A stretch of 64,000 nt of DNA from Peristeroidobacter agariperforans (lineage in GTDB: Bacteria; Pseudomonadota; Gammaproteobacteria; Steroidobacterales; Steroidobacteraceae), in NCBI RefSeq assembly GCF_004138335.1, contig NZ_RYFW01000006.1:242136-306135 (forward strand). The letters run 5' to 3'. The notes beneath the pieces are model-generated. The model saw nothing but the letters and a program-made list of their open reading frames with translations, ran no database searches and had not been told where the DNA came from. A program made the position numbers and the translations under genes. This document shows positions 8,320-18,491 of this stretch, piece by piece (position 1 is the stretch's first letter; each line of letters starts with the position of its first letter).

Positions 8320-9890
8320 CGGTTCGGCTCGATAGTCAACCACCCGCACACCGCGCTCGCGAAAGCGAGCGCGGCTGCGACCAGCGACACCAGCCGAAAG
8401 CTGTAGACGAACGACTCTTTGAAAGCTTGTTGAAGCTCATCTCGTCGCGCTTCGTCCATGGAGCGAGGCGGTTGAGCTTCAGCCAGTTTCGGAATCTCGG
8501 CACGCACGAGCGCGCGCGTTTCGCTCGACAGTGACATTCGATCCAGACGCTCATCCACCGCCTTGCCGAACGCGGCAACGGCCACCATTCCCAACACAGC
8601 CACCGCGAGCATCCCAGCGATGCGTGCAGTTGCGTTGTTTATGCCCGACGCAACGCCCGCGTGCCGATCATCGACGGCGCGCATGACACTCGTTGTGAGC
8701 GGCGCCACGCTGACCGCCATGCCGAAGCCCACCACGACCATCGGTGGGAAGAACGTCGTCCAATAGGAGCCGCCGATGCCCGGCAAGGCGAGCAGCGCAA
8801 ATCCGATCGCCACGATTGCCGGTCCCACCGTTAACAGCGTGCGCGCGCCATACCGATCGATCAGCCCGCCCGACCAGCGCGACAGCACGCCCATGACGAG
8901 GCTGAAAGGCAGGAATGCCGCACCGGCCAGCGCCGCCGAATAACCCTGAATCCGGATCAGGTTGAACGGGATGAAAAACATCGCGCCGCCCAGCGCGAAA
9001 TACAACAGCAGCGTGATCGCATTTGCACCGCTGAAGTTTCTCGACCGGAACAACTCTAGCGGCATCATTGGATGGCTTACTCGCGCCTCGCGCCACAGGA
9101 ACAAGCACAGCATGAGCACCGCAAGCAATAGCGAGCCCCGCACGGTCACTCCCCGCCATCCCTGCTCCGATGCCAGCGTCAATCCATAGGCAAGCGCGCC
9201 CAGCCCCACGACGGCAAGCGCCCCACCGCCCCAATCAACAGACACATTGCTCGATTCATCCCGACTCTCGGGCATGCGCCAGATCGTGAGCGCAACAGCG
9301 ACCAGTGCAATCGGAACATTGATCAGAAAGATGATTCGCCACGACCAGGTGTCCACGAGCCACCCGCCCAACACCGGCCCCAGAGCAGTCGTGAGCGCCG
9401 AAGCGCCCGCCCACGTGCCAATGGCGCGACCTCGCTCCTGTTCGGGAAACATCGCACTGATGATCGCGAGACTGCCTGGAACCAGCATAGCCCCGCCGAC
9501 GCCTTGCACGGCTCTTGCTGCGATGAGTGCAGCGGCGTTCGGCGCCCAAGCACACGCTATCGAAGCGGCCGCGAAGACCGTGACACCGATGATGAACACA
9601 CGCTTGCGACCGAATCGATCGCCAGCGGCGCCGCCGACAAGAAGCAACGCGCCAAGCATCAGCATGTATGCATTGACGATCCACTGAGCTTCCCGCACCG
9701 CTGCAGCGAGATCTGCTTGAATGGCAGGCAGTGCAACGTTGACGACCGAGGTGTCGATGAACGCCATGCTCGAGCCGACGATCGTTGCGGCCAAAACCCA
9801 GGGCTTGGCGTTTTCCGGACAAACAGAATCGCCGGGCCGAGTGCCGCGAATGACACTCTCGTCACAGGAGATGAAGGCAGAACTGTTCAT
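8289..9890 (-). CDS. MFS drug:H+ antiporter, DHA2 (EmrB/QacA) family
   Basis: 533 residues with about 14 membrane segments. The opening MAFIDTSVVNVALPAI and the motif-C stretch GPVLGGWLVDTWSWRIIF are diagnostic of the 14-helix DHA2 family, as is the motif-A loop GDRFGRKRVF. Such proteins export drugs, dyes or other lipophilic compounds with proton exchange. No periplasmic adaptor or outer-membrane factor gene sits beside it. The final codons overlap the convergent TonB receptor gene by 31 bases (8289-8319). A cytoplasmic N-terminus of about 30 residues precedes the first helix. Confidence 0.9.
   Translation of the reverse strand: MNSSAFISCDESVIRGTRPGDSVCPENAKPWVLAATIVGSSMAFIDTSVVNVALPAIQADLAAAVREAQWIVNAYMLMLGALLLVGGAAGDRFGRKRVFIIGVTVFAAASIACAWAPNAAALIAARAVQGVGGAMLVPGSLAIISAMFPEQERGRAIGTWAGASALTTALGPVLGGWLVDTWSWRIIFLINVPIALVAVALTIWRMPESRDESSNVSVDWGGGALAVVGLGALAYGLTLASEQGWRGVTVRGSLLLAVLMLCLFLWREARVSHPMMPLELFRSRNFSGANAITLLLYFALGGAMFFIPFNLIRIQGYSAALAGAAFLPFSLVMGVLSRWSGGLIDRYGARTLLTVGPAIVAIGFALLALPGIGGSYWTTFFPPMVVVGFGMAVSVAPLTTSVMRAVDDRHAGVASGINNATARIAGMLAVAVLGMVAVAAFGKAVDERLDRMSLSSETRALVRAEIPKLAEAQPPRSMDEARRDELQQAFKESFVYSFRLVSLVAAALAFASAVCGWLTIEPNRQNLIVAPSV
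8351..8374 (+). terminator. hairpin with GAAA loop after the TonB receptor, inside the MFS gene 3' end
   Basis: A perfect 10-bp stem CCGCGCTCGC/GCGAGCGCGG closed by GAAA begins 32 bases after the receptor stop. There is no T-run. It also lies within the last codons of the convergent MFS gene, so it has to encode protein and end a transcript at once. Terminator function is inferred. Confidence 0.5.
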
Positions 9891-10020
9891 CGTGTGAGGT
9901 TAGTCGGTGTTTTTCCGAAGCTGCCTGGACGAACCGATCAGCATTTGACGCCCGCATGCCAGCAGGTGTCATGATTCGCCCCTACCCTGCGCTTTCAGCC
10001 AGCCGAAGGAGGAGACGATC

Positions 10021-10488
10021 ATGGTCAAAGCCATTCCCGAAGGTTATCACTCGATCACTCCCTACCTCATCATCAAGGGAGCGAGCGACGCGATCGAGTT
10101 CTACAAGCGCGCATTCGGCGCGACCGAAGTCATGCGTATGCCGAAGCCCGATGGGACGATCGGCCACGCCGAGCTTGCCATCGGCGACTCGAGAATCATG
10201 CTGGCCGACGAGTACCCGGAAATGGGTTATCGCAGCCCTCTGTCAATCGGCGGCGCGGGCATCAGCATCATGTTGTATATCGAGAAGGTCGATGAAGTCT
10301 TCAAGCGCGCCATCGCCGCGGGCGCGCAAGAATTGCAAGCCGTCAAAGATCAGTTCTACGGCGACCGTTCAGGGACCCTGCAGGATCCCTTTGGCCACAT
10401 TTGGACTGTGAGTACGCACGTGGAAGATCTGACGCCCGAGGAGATGGGCCGACGCTCCGAGGAATTTGTGAAGCAGTCGGGCAAGTAA
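10021..10488 (+). CDS. VOC-superfamily (glyoxalase/PhnB-like) protein
   Basis: 155 residues preceded by an excellent ribosome site (AAGGAGGAGACGATC before ATG). It has the two-module VOC fold of PhnB-like proteins: YLIIKGASDAIEFYKRAFGA at residues 15-34, then GHAELAIGDSRIMLADE, and DPFGHIWTVSTH near the C-terminus, which contains a candidate metal ligand. Members include glyoxalases, bleomycin-binding proteins and many of unknown substrate, so no reaction is assigned. It is a single-gene unit transcribed towards the FTR1 gene, with 26 bases between their stops. Confidence 0.85.
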   Translation: MVKAIPEGYHSITPYLIIKGASDAIEFYKRAFGATEVMRMPKPDGTIGHAELAIGDSRIMLADEYPEMGYRSPLSIGGAGISIMLYIEKVDEVFKRAIAAGAQELQAVKDQFYGDRSGTLQDPFGHIWTVSTHVEDLTPEEMGRRSEEFVKQSGK

Positions 10489-10514
10489 CGACTGTGTTGG
10501 ACGCCTTCGAGTTA

Positions 10515-12479
10515 TCAGTCGACGCGCGCCTGCCGGGCAGAGCGCGCGTTGTAGACGAAGCCCGCGATGGCCGCGAGCGCGACGAGGCCTTGTAACAACA
10601 ACGTCTGTACGGAAGGAAACACGCCCACCAGCTCGATCCGTGGCAAGGGCAATGTCTGTACCGACAAAATTCCCGCTTCCTGCAACGCCTCGGCTCCCTT
10701 GCCCGCTAACACCACCGCGAGTACCGCGATGAGAATGGAGCTGACGGAAAAAAACTTGCCGATCGGCAGGCGCGCACTGAATTTCAGCAGCGCGGCGGAA
10801 ACAAAAGCCAGCACCGCCGCACCCGCGACCAGGCCACCCAGTAGCGCGGCTCCATTGCCCTCGCTGCTCAGCGCCGCATAGAACAGGATGGTCTCGAACA
10901 CTTCGCGATACACCATCAGGAACGCAAGGCCCGCGAGCAGCCACGCCGACCGGCCTTGCAAGATCCCGGAGAGATTGCTCTGCAAGTAGCGCTGCCAGTG
11001 CCCGGCGACGCTCTTCTGATGCATCCACAAGCCTACGGTCAGAAGCACGAACGCAGCGAACAGCGATGCGTATCCTTCCGTCAACTCACGACTCGCACCG
11101 CTGATGTCGATCAGATATCTCGCGACCAGCCAGGTGACGCCACCGGCCGCAAGCGCCGAGATCCAGCCACCGTGAACATAGGGCATCAACTCCTGGCGTC
11201 CGGACTTGCGAAGCAACGCAACGATGGCCACCACCAGCAGCAGTGCTTCCAATCCTTCTCGCACGAGGATCGTGAAGCTCGCGATGAACGTCGTCGCCGC
11301 GCCGGTGTTGCTTCGCTCCAGAACTTCATTCGCCGAGCTCAGGACCTCTTCGACAACCGCGAGGTGCTGCTTCAGTTCGGCAGTCGTCGCGCCCCGATCC
11401 AGACGCGCTCGATATTCCGACATCACCTCTTCCACGCGCGCCATGAGTTTGGCATCGCGTGCCGCCAGCCGCGGCTCGATCGGCTCGATGCCATCGAGAT
11501 ATGCAGACAATGCCAGTCGCGACGCCCCCTCGGTGTTGCCCGACTGGTAAGCCGCAAAGCTCTGATGCAAACGAGAACGCGCGAGCGCCACACCAGTCTC
11601 GCCGGCAAGCGCAGTTGGAGTAGCTCGGAGATAAGAAAGCACGGCCTGTGCGCGATTCGGATCCAGCTCGCCGGAAAGCTCGTTCTCGGTCTGGCGGACC
11701 AACGTTTCCAGACCCGGAATGCGTTCACGCAGCGTTGGGTCTTGCCGCCAGAGTTTGGCGCCCTCGTCACGCGCAGTTGCCGGATAAGCAAGCGTGCCGA
11801 CGTAGAAACTCAACGCCCAGCGATCCTCCGCCGACAGCGACGAGAATCCCGGCATCGCTGTGCCCGCGACACCTTGGCTGATCGCTTCATACAACGAATA
11901 AAGACTTCGTGAACGCGCTCGCTCTGCATCGGTAAATGCGATCGGCGGCGGATCGAGTTGAGCTGCAGCGGGCCCATCGCCATGACCTGCAACGCCATGG
12001 CAAGCCACACACTGCTCTTGATACAACGCCGCTCCGCGAGCGAGATCGGGCACAGCCTTCGGCGCAATCGGCACCGGATAGATCGCCAACAGTTGATTGG
12101 CGAGCCCGCGGGCGATCTGTGCCACCTTGGCTGCGTCGGCCTGCTGAGATACGGCTGTTTCCAGCAACTGGCCCTGCTGAGCCAGCAGCTCCTGATCTTC
12201 GCGCGAAGGCAATGACTCCACGCGCTCCCGAATGGTCGCCGTGAACTCCACCATCTCCTTATATTCGCCGGCGTCGCTGACCTGTCCGTCGAGCACGGCG
12301 CCGGCGTAATCCACCGCGACATAATCGATGAGCTGCCAGAGCTGGCGGACCTGCAGATCGAGGTTGTCATCCTCCGCCGACATGGCCCCGTTCGTCCCGA
12401 ACAGCACGAGCCAGGCCATGGAAGCCACGATCCGCGCCAGCCATTGGCCGCGGATTGATGAGAATGAGAACCGATTCAT
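10515..12479 (-). CDS. cytochrome c-FTR1 iron permease fusion
   Basis: About 654 residues from ATG 12479; the longer in-frame start at 12572 adds 31 residues with no secretion features and overlaps a pseudogene. A signal sequence precedes a helical periplasmic region, then a cytochrome c domain with CVACH at residues 157-161 and an AMPGF methionine near 209. The C-terminal half is a seven-helix FTR1 permease with REGLE (407-411) and REVFE (525-529), the REXXE iron-transit motifs. FTR1 proteins import ferrous or ferric iron coupled to oxidation; here a heme domain on the same chain may accept the electron. No EfeO, EfeB or P19 gene is adjacent. Confidence 0.9.
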   Translation of the reverse strand: MNRFSFSSIRGQWLARIVASMAWLVLFGTNGAMSAEDDNLDLQVRQLWQLIDYVAVDYAGAVLDGQVSDAGEYKEMVEFTATIRERVESLPSREDQELLAQQGQLLETAVSQQADAAKVAQIARGLANQLLAIYPVPIAPKAVPDLARGAALYQEQCVACHGVAGHGDGPAAAQLDPPPIAFTDAERARSRSLYSLYEAISQGVAGTAMPGFSSLSAEDRWALSFYVGTLAYPATARDEGAKLWRQDPTLRERIPGLETLVRQTENELSGELDPNRAQAVLSYLRATPTALAGETGVALARSRLHQSFAAYQSGNTEGASRLALSAYLDGIEPIEPRLAARDAKLMARVEEVMSEYRARLDRGATTAELKQHLAVVEEVLSSANEVLERSNTGAATTFIASFTILVREGLEALLLVVAIVALLRKSGRQELMPYVHGGWISALAAGGVTWLVARYLIDISGASRELTEGYASLFAAFVLLTVGLWMHQKSVAGHWQRYLQSNLSGILQGRSAWLLAGLAFLMVYREVFETILFYAALSSEGNGAALLGGLVAGAAVLAFVSAALLKFSARLPIGKFFSVSSILIAVLAVVLAGKGAEALQEAGILSVQTLPLPRIELVGVFPSVQTLLLQGLVALAAIAGFVYNARSARQARVD

Positions 12480-12531
12480 CCAGGGAAGCGTAGCGACGCC
12501 TGCCCTGCGAATCAAATTAAGTCGGCGACAA

Positions 12532-12675
12532 TCAGCGGGACAAAATGTCCCAGGGGGCGAGGTTGTGAGCATGCCGACGCGCGTTGGCGAGCGCTTCCCG
12601 CGCGATCAGGATCCCTTCTTCACGCACGATCGGATGCAACGCTCGCGGCTCACCATCGACAAAGTACCGCTTCAT
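12532..12675 (-). pseudogene. fragment of a sensor histidine kinase (dimerisation/ATPase junction)
   Basis: An open stretch of 47 codons with a start and stop encodes EPRALHPIVREEGILIAREA followed by LANARRHAHNL. This matches the N box region of HisKA_3-type sensor kinases, usually written as LHPIVRDEVYRIGREALxNAxRHA. The rest of the kinase, including the phosphorylated histidine and the G boxes, is missing on both sides. It is best read as a remnant of a lost gene, or less likely as a short regulatory peptide. It sits between the FTR1 gene and the TPR gene. Confidence 0.55.
12537..12551. promoter_or_regulatory. perfect inverted repeat GGGACA-AAA-TGTCCC upstream of the FTR1 gene
   Basis: Two 6-base arms separated by AAA, centred about 65 bases upstream of the FTR1 start codon, in a suitable place for a repressor site. 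It coincides with the last codons of a degenerate kinase fragment. The arms do not resemble a Fur box. The binding protein is unknown. Confidence 0.4.
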
Positions 12676-12801
12676 CGTCACATCGCCGCGGCATTCAACG
12701 CCTTCTCGCTGCGGTTGAATGTGACGTTCTGACCGACCGGCGCAGCAGCGGGTCCATGCTCATGAAGCAGGCATGGACCCCGACTGGCTTCCCGAAGCTG
12801 G

Positions 12802-13329
12802 TTACTTCGGGGACACGCCCATGTACGCCTCGCCGGCGCGGACGTAGTGCCAGATTTCTTCCGAGTTACGCGCAAAGGCTTTGGACAGCAGTTCCTCGCC
12901 CTTCTCGCGTTGGCCGGTGCGGATGTACCACGCCCCCACTTCGGCCTGGCCGCTGTCATCCTTCGGCTCTGCCGCGAGCGCGCGCAGGAACAACGGTTCA
13001 GCCTTGGCATTTTCGCCGGCCTCGACGTAGACACGCGCGATTCGGAACCAGTCGCCCGACTCGCCACCGCCGTTCAACACCTTGTCGAACAGGGCCTGGC
13101 CCGTGGCCTTGTCGCCGGACAGGTAGTAGGCGCGGCCGATCTGAATCAACTCCCAGCTGCCGCCTTCGGCCAGACGTTCGGCTTCTTTCAGCGCGGCGAC
13201 GCCAGCTTCCTTCGCAGGCTTGCCGCTCAGGAGGGTCATGCCAGGACCCTTGGTTTTTGCCGCATAGCCAATGCCGACACCGGCAGTCAAACACGCCGCG
13301 GCCATCACCACCACTGCGACCTTCTTCAT
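12802..13329 (-). CDS. exported TPR-repeat protein
   Basis: 175 residues from ATG 13329, preceded by GAGGAAG. An N-terminal signal or anchor (MKKVAVVVMAAACLTAGVGIGYAA) is followed by alternating helices with tetratricopeptide character: GGSWELIQIGRAYYLSGDKA, DWFRIARVYVEAGENAKAEP and GAWYIRTGQREKGEELLSKA. TPR proteins hold other proteins together, here in the periplasm or at the membrane. Neither neighbour points to a partner. An upstream in-frame start (13377) adds 16 residues without a ribosome site. Confidence 0.75.
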   Translation of the reverse strand: MKKVAVVVMAAACLTAGVGIGYAAKTKGPGMTLLSGKPAKEAGVAALKEAERLAEGGSWELIQIGRAYYLSGDKATGQALFDKVLNGGGESGDWFRIARVYVEAGENAKAEPLFLRALAAEPKDDSGQAEVGAWYIRTGQREKGEELLSKAFARNSEEIWHYVRAGEAYMGVSPK

Positions 13330-13583
13330 TGTTTCTTCCTCGAGCACTGTTCGAATGGAGCGCGAAGAGTACTGCAACGGCCGGGTTCGCGACCAGCCGG
13401 ACTCGACGAGTCGATGCGAAGCTTGCGGCGCACATCACATCGCAGACACCTGTCCACCGATGTGGACACCCAGCGTTGCGTGCGCGCTCGGAAATTCACG
13501 CGATTGTTCGTGTCTCACTCGCCCAGGCGAGTTGGTACGCCGCTTGCTCTGCTCCTGTTACCATTCACCAAAGGAAGCAGAAA

Positions 13584-14123
13584 ATGCGGAACGGTCTCCG
13601 AGCAAGCATTCTCATGGTCGGCCTCGGCTGCGCCTGCAACTCTCAAGCACAGGAATCGGCGGGCGCATACCTCGGCGCCAGCGTCGGCGAGGCGAGCAAC
13701 GAAGTAGGCGAATTCAAAGGCAGCGACACTGCATTCAAGCTGACCGCTGGCTACGCCTTCAATCGCTACTTCGGCATCGAGCTCGCCTATATCGATGCGG
13801 GCACACAGGCGGATACCGTCGACAGCGTGCTTATCGAAAATGAAAGCACCGGCGTGATTGCAAGCGCGGTGGCCCGTCTGCCGCTCGGCGAGCAGTTCGC
13901 TGTGTTCGGCAAGCTGGGCTATGCGTTCTACGACTCCGAGGCCACCGGGCGTCTCGGCGATCTCGTGGCCCGCGATAGCGATAGTGGCGAGGATCTGGCG
14001 TACGGCATCGGTGTCGAGCTTGCCGTGCTCCGAGGGCTCAGGCTCCGAGCGGAATACGAAGTCGTGGACGTGAGCGACGGCGATTTCGACGTGGTTTCGG
14101 CCGGCATCGTCTACCAATTCTAA
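13584..14123 (+). CDS. small outer-membrane beta-barrel protein
   Basis: 179 residues from ATG 13584, with AAGGAAG upstream. A signal peptide (residues 1-22, ending SQAQ) is followed by alternating amphipathic strands, beginning AGAYLGASVGEASNEVGEF and ending with the outer-membrane signature VVSAGIVYQF (terminal aromatic). The pattern KLTAGYAFNRYFGIELAYID resembles the OmpA/OmpW-like eight-stranded barrels. It is first in a run of five closely spaced genes leading to a two-component pair, so it may belong to an envelope-stress or surface-adaptation operon. Confidence 0.8.
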   Translation: MRNGLRASILMVGLGCACNSQAQESAGAYLGASVGEASNEVGEFKGSDTAFKLTAGYAFNRYFGIELAYIDAGTQADTVDSVLIENESTGVIASAVARLPLGEQFAVFGKLGYAFYDSEATGRLGDLVARDSDSGEDLAYGIGVELAVLRGLRLRAEYEVVDVSDGDFDVVSAGIVYQF

Positions 14124-14133
14124 GGTCACGCGC

Positions 14134-15330
14134 GTGAACAGGTCAGCCAGGGGAACGGTTGCCGCGATCATGCTGTTCGGCATGCTCGCGCCGCTCGCAT
14201 CGATCGCTCAAGCGCCGGATGAAAGTCGCCTCGAGGTCGAGGATCTGCAGTGTCGAGGCAACACCGCGACGACCTGCGATTTCATCCTTGGCTATCTGTA
14301 CCTGGAACGCGGCGATGCGCTCGATGAAGCGGAAGTCCGCAATGCGCAGCTGCGACTCGCCACGCTGCGCATGTTCAAGTCCGTCAACATCTACCTCGAG
14401 AAAGGTTCGGCACGCGGCAAAGCCATCGTCATCGTCGAGGTGGCTGAAGCCAATCAACTCGCCACGGAGTGGCTGGTAGGCGCGTCTTATCGCCTTGGCG
14501 CCTTCAGGAGCGTCACGGCAGGACGCCTCACCAATCAAAACCTGTTCGGCGCGGGCAAGTTCGCCGATCTGTCACTGATCACGGTCCAGCCGCTCAACGG
14601 TCCTTCCGAGGAGGCCTACGTAGCAGCGCTGCGTTATGCCGACCCGCATCTGTTCGGCTCGCGACGCTACTTCGGCATCGTGACAGCGAGCTATGTCGAC
14701 GCGGAAGTCGGGACGCGCGACGGCAATTTCGGTGAAAACACCATGCTGCGCTTCGGCGCGACGCTCGGACGCCGGCTCTGGGACTTCTCCTATCTCAGCA
14801 TCGGTTACGGCTATCGCGCCCGCCTCGAACAACGCACCGGCCGCTGGCAAAAGGACGGAACCTTCGAGCTCAAGGAGAACCGCAATCGGCACGCTGTCGA
14901 CGTGCTGTACGGCTGGAACTCCGAAGACGATATCTACTTCCCGACGCAAGGCTCGAGCTTTCAAACCGGCTTCGGCTGGAACAGCGGCACCGATGACCCG
15001 GACAACGAATTCCATCTCCAGTTCCGTAAGACCTGGCCGCTGGTGGGCGGCTTCGTCTCGGTGAAGCTCGGCGGCGATCCGAGTCCGGAATACCGCCAGA
15101 CATTCAGCGAAAGCCAGTTCCTCTCAGTCGCCTATGCGCGAGCGCTGCCGCCCAGCGACTTCATTCAGCGGGGCCGCTGGTACGTCGAGGCCGGCAACAG
15201 CCACGCCGGCTACCGCGAGGGCGGCCAGCTCATCAACGAACTCGGCCTCAAGGTCGGCATCCGGCTGGAAACATCGACGCTCGGCTTGATCGACTTGTAC
15301 GTGCTGGGCTCATGGGATGAAGACCGATGA
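14134..15330 (+). CDS. BamA/TamA-like outer-membrane protein with a single POTRA-type domain
   Basis: 398 residues from GTG 14134, 10 bases after the previous stop. A signal peptide (to about residue 26) precedes one POTRA-like domain (residues 30-110: LEVEDLQCRGNTATTCDFIL and the repeat end AIVIVEVAEANQ). A beta-barrel of the bacterial surface antigen (D15/Omp85) type follows, with NLFGAGKFADLSLITVQPLN, DPHLFGSRRYFGI and DIYFPTQGSSFQTGFGW. BamA has five POTRA domains and TamA three, so this is a minimal member that may insert or export particular proteins or lipids. Its gene overlaps the next by four bases. Confidence 0.8.
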   Translation: MNRSARGTVAAIMLFGMLAPLASIAQAPDESRLEVEDLQCRGNTATTCDFILGYLYLERGDALDEAEVRNAQLRLATLRMFKSVNIYLEKGSARGKAIVIVEVAEANQLATEWLVGASYRLGAFRSVTAGRLTNQNLFGAGKFADLSLITVQPLNGPSEEAYVAALRYADPHLFGSRRYFGIVTASYVDAEVGTRDGNFGENTMLRFGATLGRRLWDFSYLSIGYGYRARLEQRTGRWQKDGTFELKENRNRHAVDVLYGWNSEDDIYFPTQGSSFQTGFGWNSGTDDPDNEFHLQFRKTWPLVGGFVSVKLGGDPSPEYRQTFSESQFLSVAYARALPPSDFIQRGRWYVEAGNSHAGYREGGQLINELGLKVGIRLETSTLGLIDLYVLGSWDEDR

Positions 15331-15980
15331 TCCGGCATTGCGTGGCGACGTTCACGCTGCTGCTGTATGCCGCCGCCGGCTGGACCGGGCAACTCACGCC
15401 CTCCCTGGATTCCGGGCAGCTGACCGTGCTGATCGAAGCGACCGAGTGGCCAGCCACACTGCGCAAAGATCTCACCAGCGGATTGACCAATCGCATTCTC
15501 ATCCGCGTGCGCCTCGCGCGCGGCGCCGAGATCGTGCAACAGCGCGCCGTCGAGATCGCCATCAGGTACGATCTGTGGGACGAGCGTTTCACGATGAACG
15601 TAACTCTGGACGGTGTGGCCGCCGAGGCTCGCACGATTCGGAATGCGGAGGAAATGCAGGCAGCTTTGCGCAAGCTGCGTTTGCCACCATTGTTTGCAGG
15701 CGATGGTGTCGCCGCCGCGCAAGCTCACACAGTAACGGCCGAAATCCTGTTGAACCCGGTCGATCGCGAGCGCATGGAGATGATCAAAAAGTGGGTCGCG
15801 GAGAACAGCATTCCTCCCGCCGACATCGGCGGCCGCACGGCGGGCGGCGCTCTGTCCGTCACCCTCTTCAACCGCATCTTCGAGCAATACGCCAAGGGCG
15901 CCGACCTCGCGGCCGTCTGGCAGGAAACATCGACGTCCCGGCCCTTTCGGCTCCAGGAGCTCACCGATGAAAGCCGGTGA
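15327..15980 (+). CDS. exported protein of unknown function in the NtrYX-like operon
   Basis: 217 residues. A short N-terminal signal (MIRHCVATFTLLLYAAAGWTG) is followed by a soluble domain with no enzymatic motif: LTVLIEATEWPATLRKDLTS and LTNRILIRVRLARGAEIVQQ, then IAIRYDLWDERF. The layout recalls the small periplasmic DUF4390-type proteins found just upstream of NtrY-like kinases, but the match is by context and general pattern only. Start overlaps the preceding stop (ATGA type) and its end overlaps the kinase start by 14 bases, so it is firmly within the operon and may modulate the kinase sensor. Confidence 0.75.
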   Translation: MIRHCVATFTLLLYAAAGWTGQLTPSLDSGQLTVLIEATEWPATLRKDLTSGLTNRILIRVRLARGAEIVQQRAVEIAIRYDLWDERFTMNVTLDGVAAEARTIRNAEEMQAALRKLRLPPLFAGDGVAAAQAHTVTAEILLNPVDRERMEMIKKWVAENSIPPADIGGRTAGGALSVTLFNRIFEQYAKGADLAAVWQETSTSRPFRLQELTDESR

Positions 15981-17075
15981 CGTGCGGATTCCGCTCTTTC
16001 TCACCATCCTCGTCATGAGCGCCGCGCCGCTGCTCGCCGCCTTCTATCTACTCGATCAGACGCTCGCGACCAGTCTCAACCTGGGCTTCAACCCGCAGGT
16101 GGTACGGGTACTCGATCGGTCCTCCGAACATCTGCGCACGCTCGGTCGCCTCGATGCCGAACACCGCGACGCCTATCGAGCGCACTTCGAGGAGGTGCAG
16201 AGTCTGAAACAGGTCTACAGCGATCCGGCGCTGATCCGTCGTGGCATCGAAGGCTCGCTCAAAATCTATTTCGGCGCCGGGCTCATCGCCACGGTCCTGC
16301 TGGCCGTGCTTGCGGCCGCCCTGCTGAGCCGACGAATCGCCGGGCGCTATCGGCTCGTGTTCGAGGAACTGACGAGTCAGCGCGAGAAGGTGCGCTACCT
16401 GCAAGAAATGTCCTCGTGGCAGGAGCTCGCGCGGATGCTCGCGCACGAGATCAAGAATCCGCTGACGCCCATCGAGGTGCTGGTGAGCTCGCTGTCACGC
16501 TCGTATCTGCAAAAGACCGAGCCCGAGTTCCGGGCGCAGCTGGCCAAGACGGAAAGCATGATCAACGAGGAGCTCGCCCATCTCAAGAACACCGTCAACC
16601 GATTCGGCGAGTTCGCGCAGCTGCCCCAGGTCGTCGTCGCAGAGCAAGACGTGGCGGAGGTTCTGGCGCAGCAGGTAAAGATCCTTGCACACGCCATCGA
16701 ATGCGCTGAGATCGATCTGCGCGTCCAGACCAGCGGCGTACGAGCACGTATCGATTCGACATTGCTCCGGCAGGTGCTCACCAACATCGTTCGCAACGGC
16801 CTCGAGGCGAATCCGGACCGACTCGTGCGTTTCGTTGTCGATCTCACGTCCGATGCGAGTGAGGTCCGGCTGACGCTGACGAATGATGGCGTACCCGTCC
16901 CGACCAATCTGGCGCCGCGCATCTTCGATCCCTACGTATCGAGCAAGACCGGCAACAACAACATGGGCCTGGGACTCGCAATCGTGAAGAAGATCGTCAT
17001 CGAGCACGGCGGCGACATCGCCTATATCGAGCAAGCTGGCCAGCCGGCCTTTGTCATCACGCTGCCGAGAGTGTC

Positions 17076-17079
<4 letters not shown>
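15967..17079 (+). CDS. NtrY-like membrane sensor histidine kinase
   Basis: 370 residues. Two membrane helices (about 8-28 and 100-120) enclose a periplasmic segment of about 70 residues; no PAS domain follows. The H box is MLAHEIKNPLTPIEVL with H160 as phosphoacceptor, and the ATPase half has the N box NIVRNGLEAN and the G box GNNNMGLGLAIVKKIVIEHGG. The H-box wording is that of NtrY-type kinases that control sigma-54 regulators. It overlaps the previous gene by 14 bases and the response regulator by 4 (ATGA), so the pair is made together. NtrY normally has a larger four-helix sensor and PAS/HAMP domains, so this is a reduced relative. Confidence 0.88.
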
Positions 17080-18464
<1,385 letters not shown>

Positions 18465-18491
18465 CGGTGCGCCCCACTTCTCCCCAGCCCG

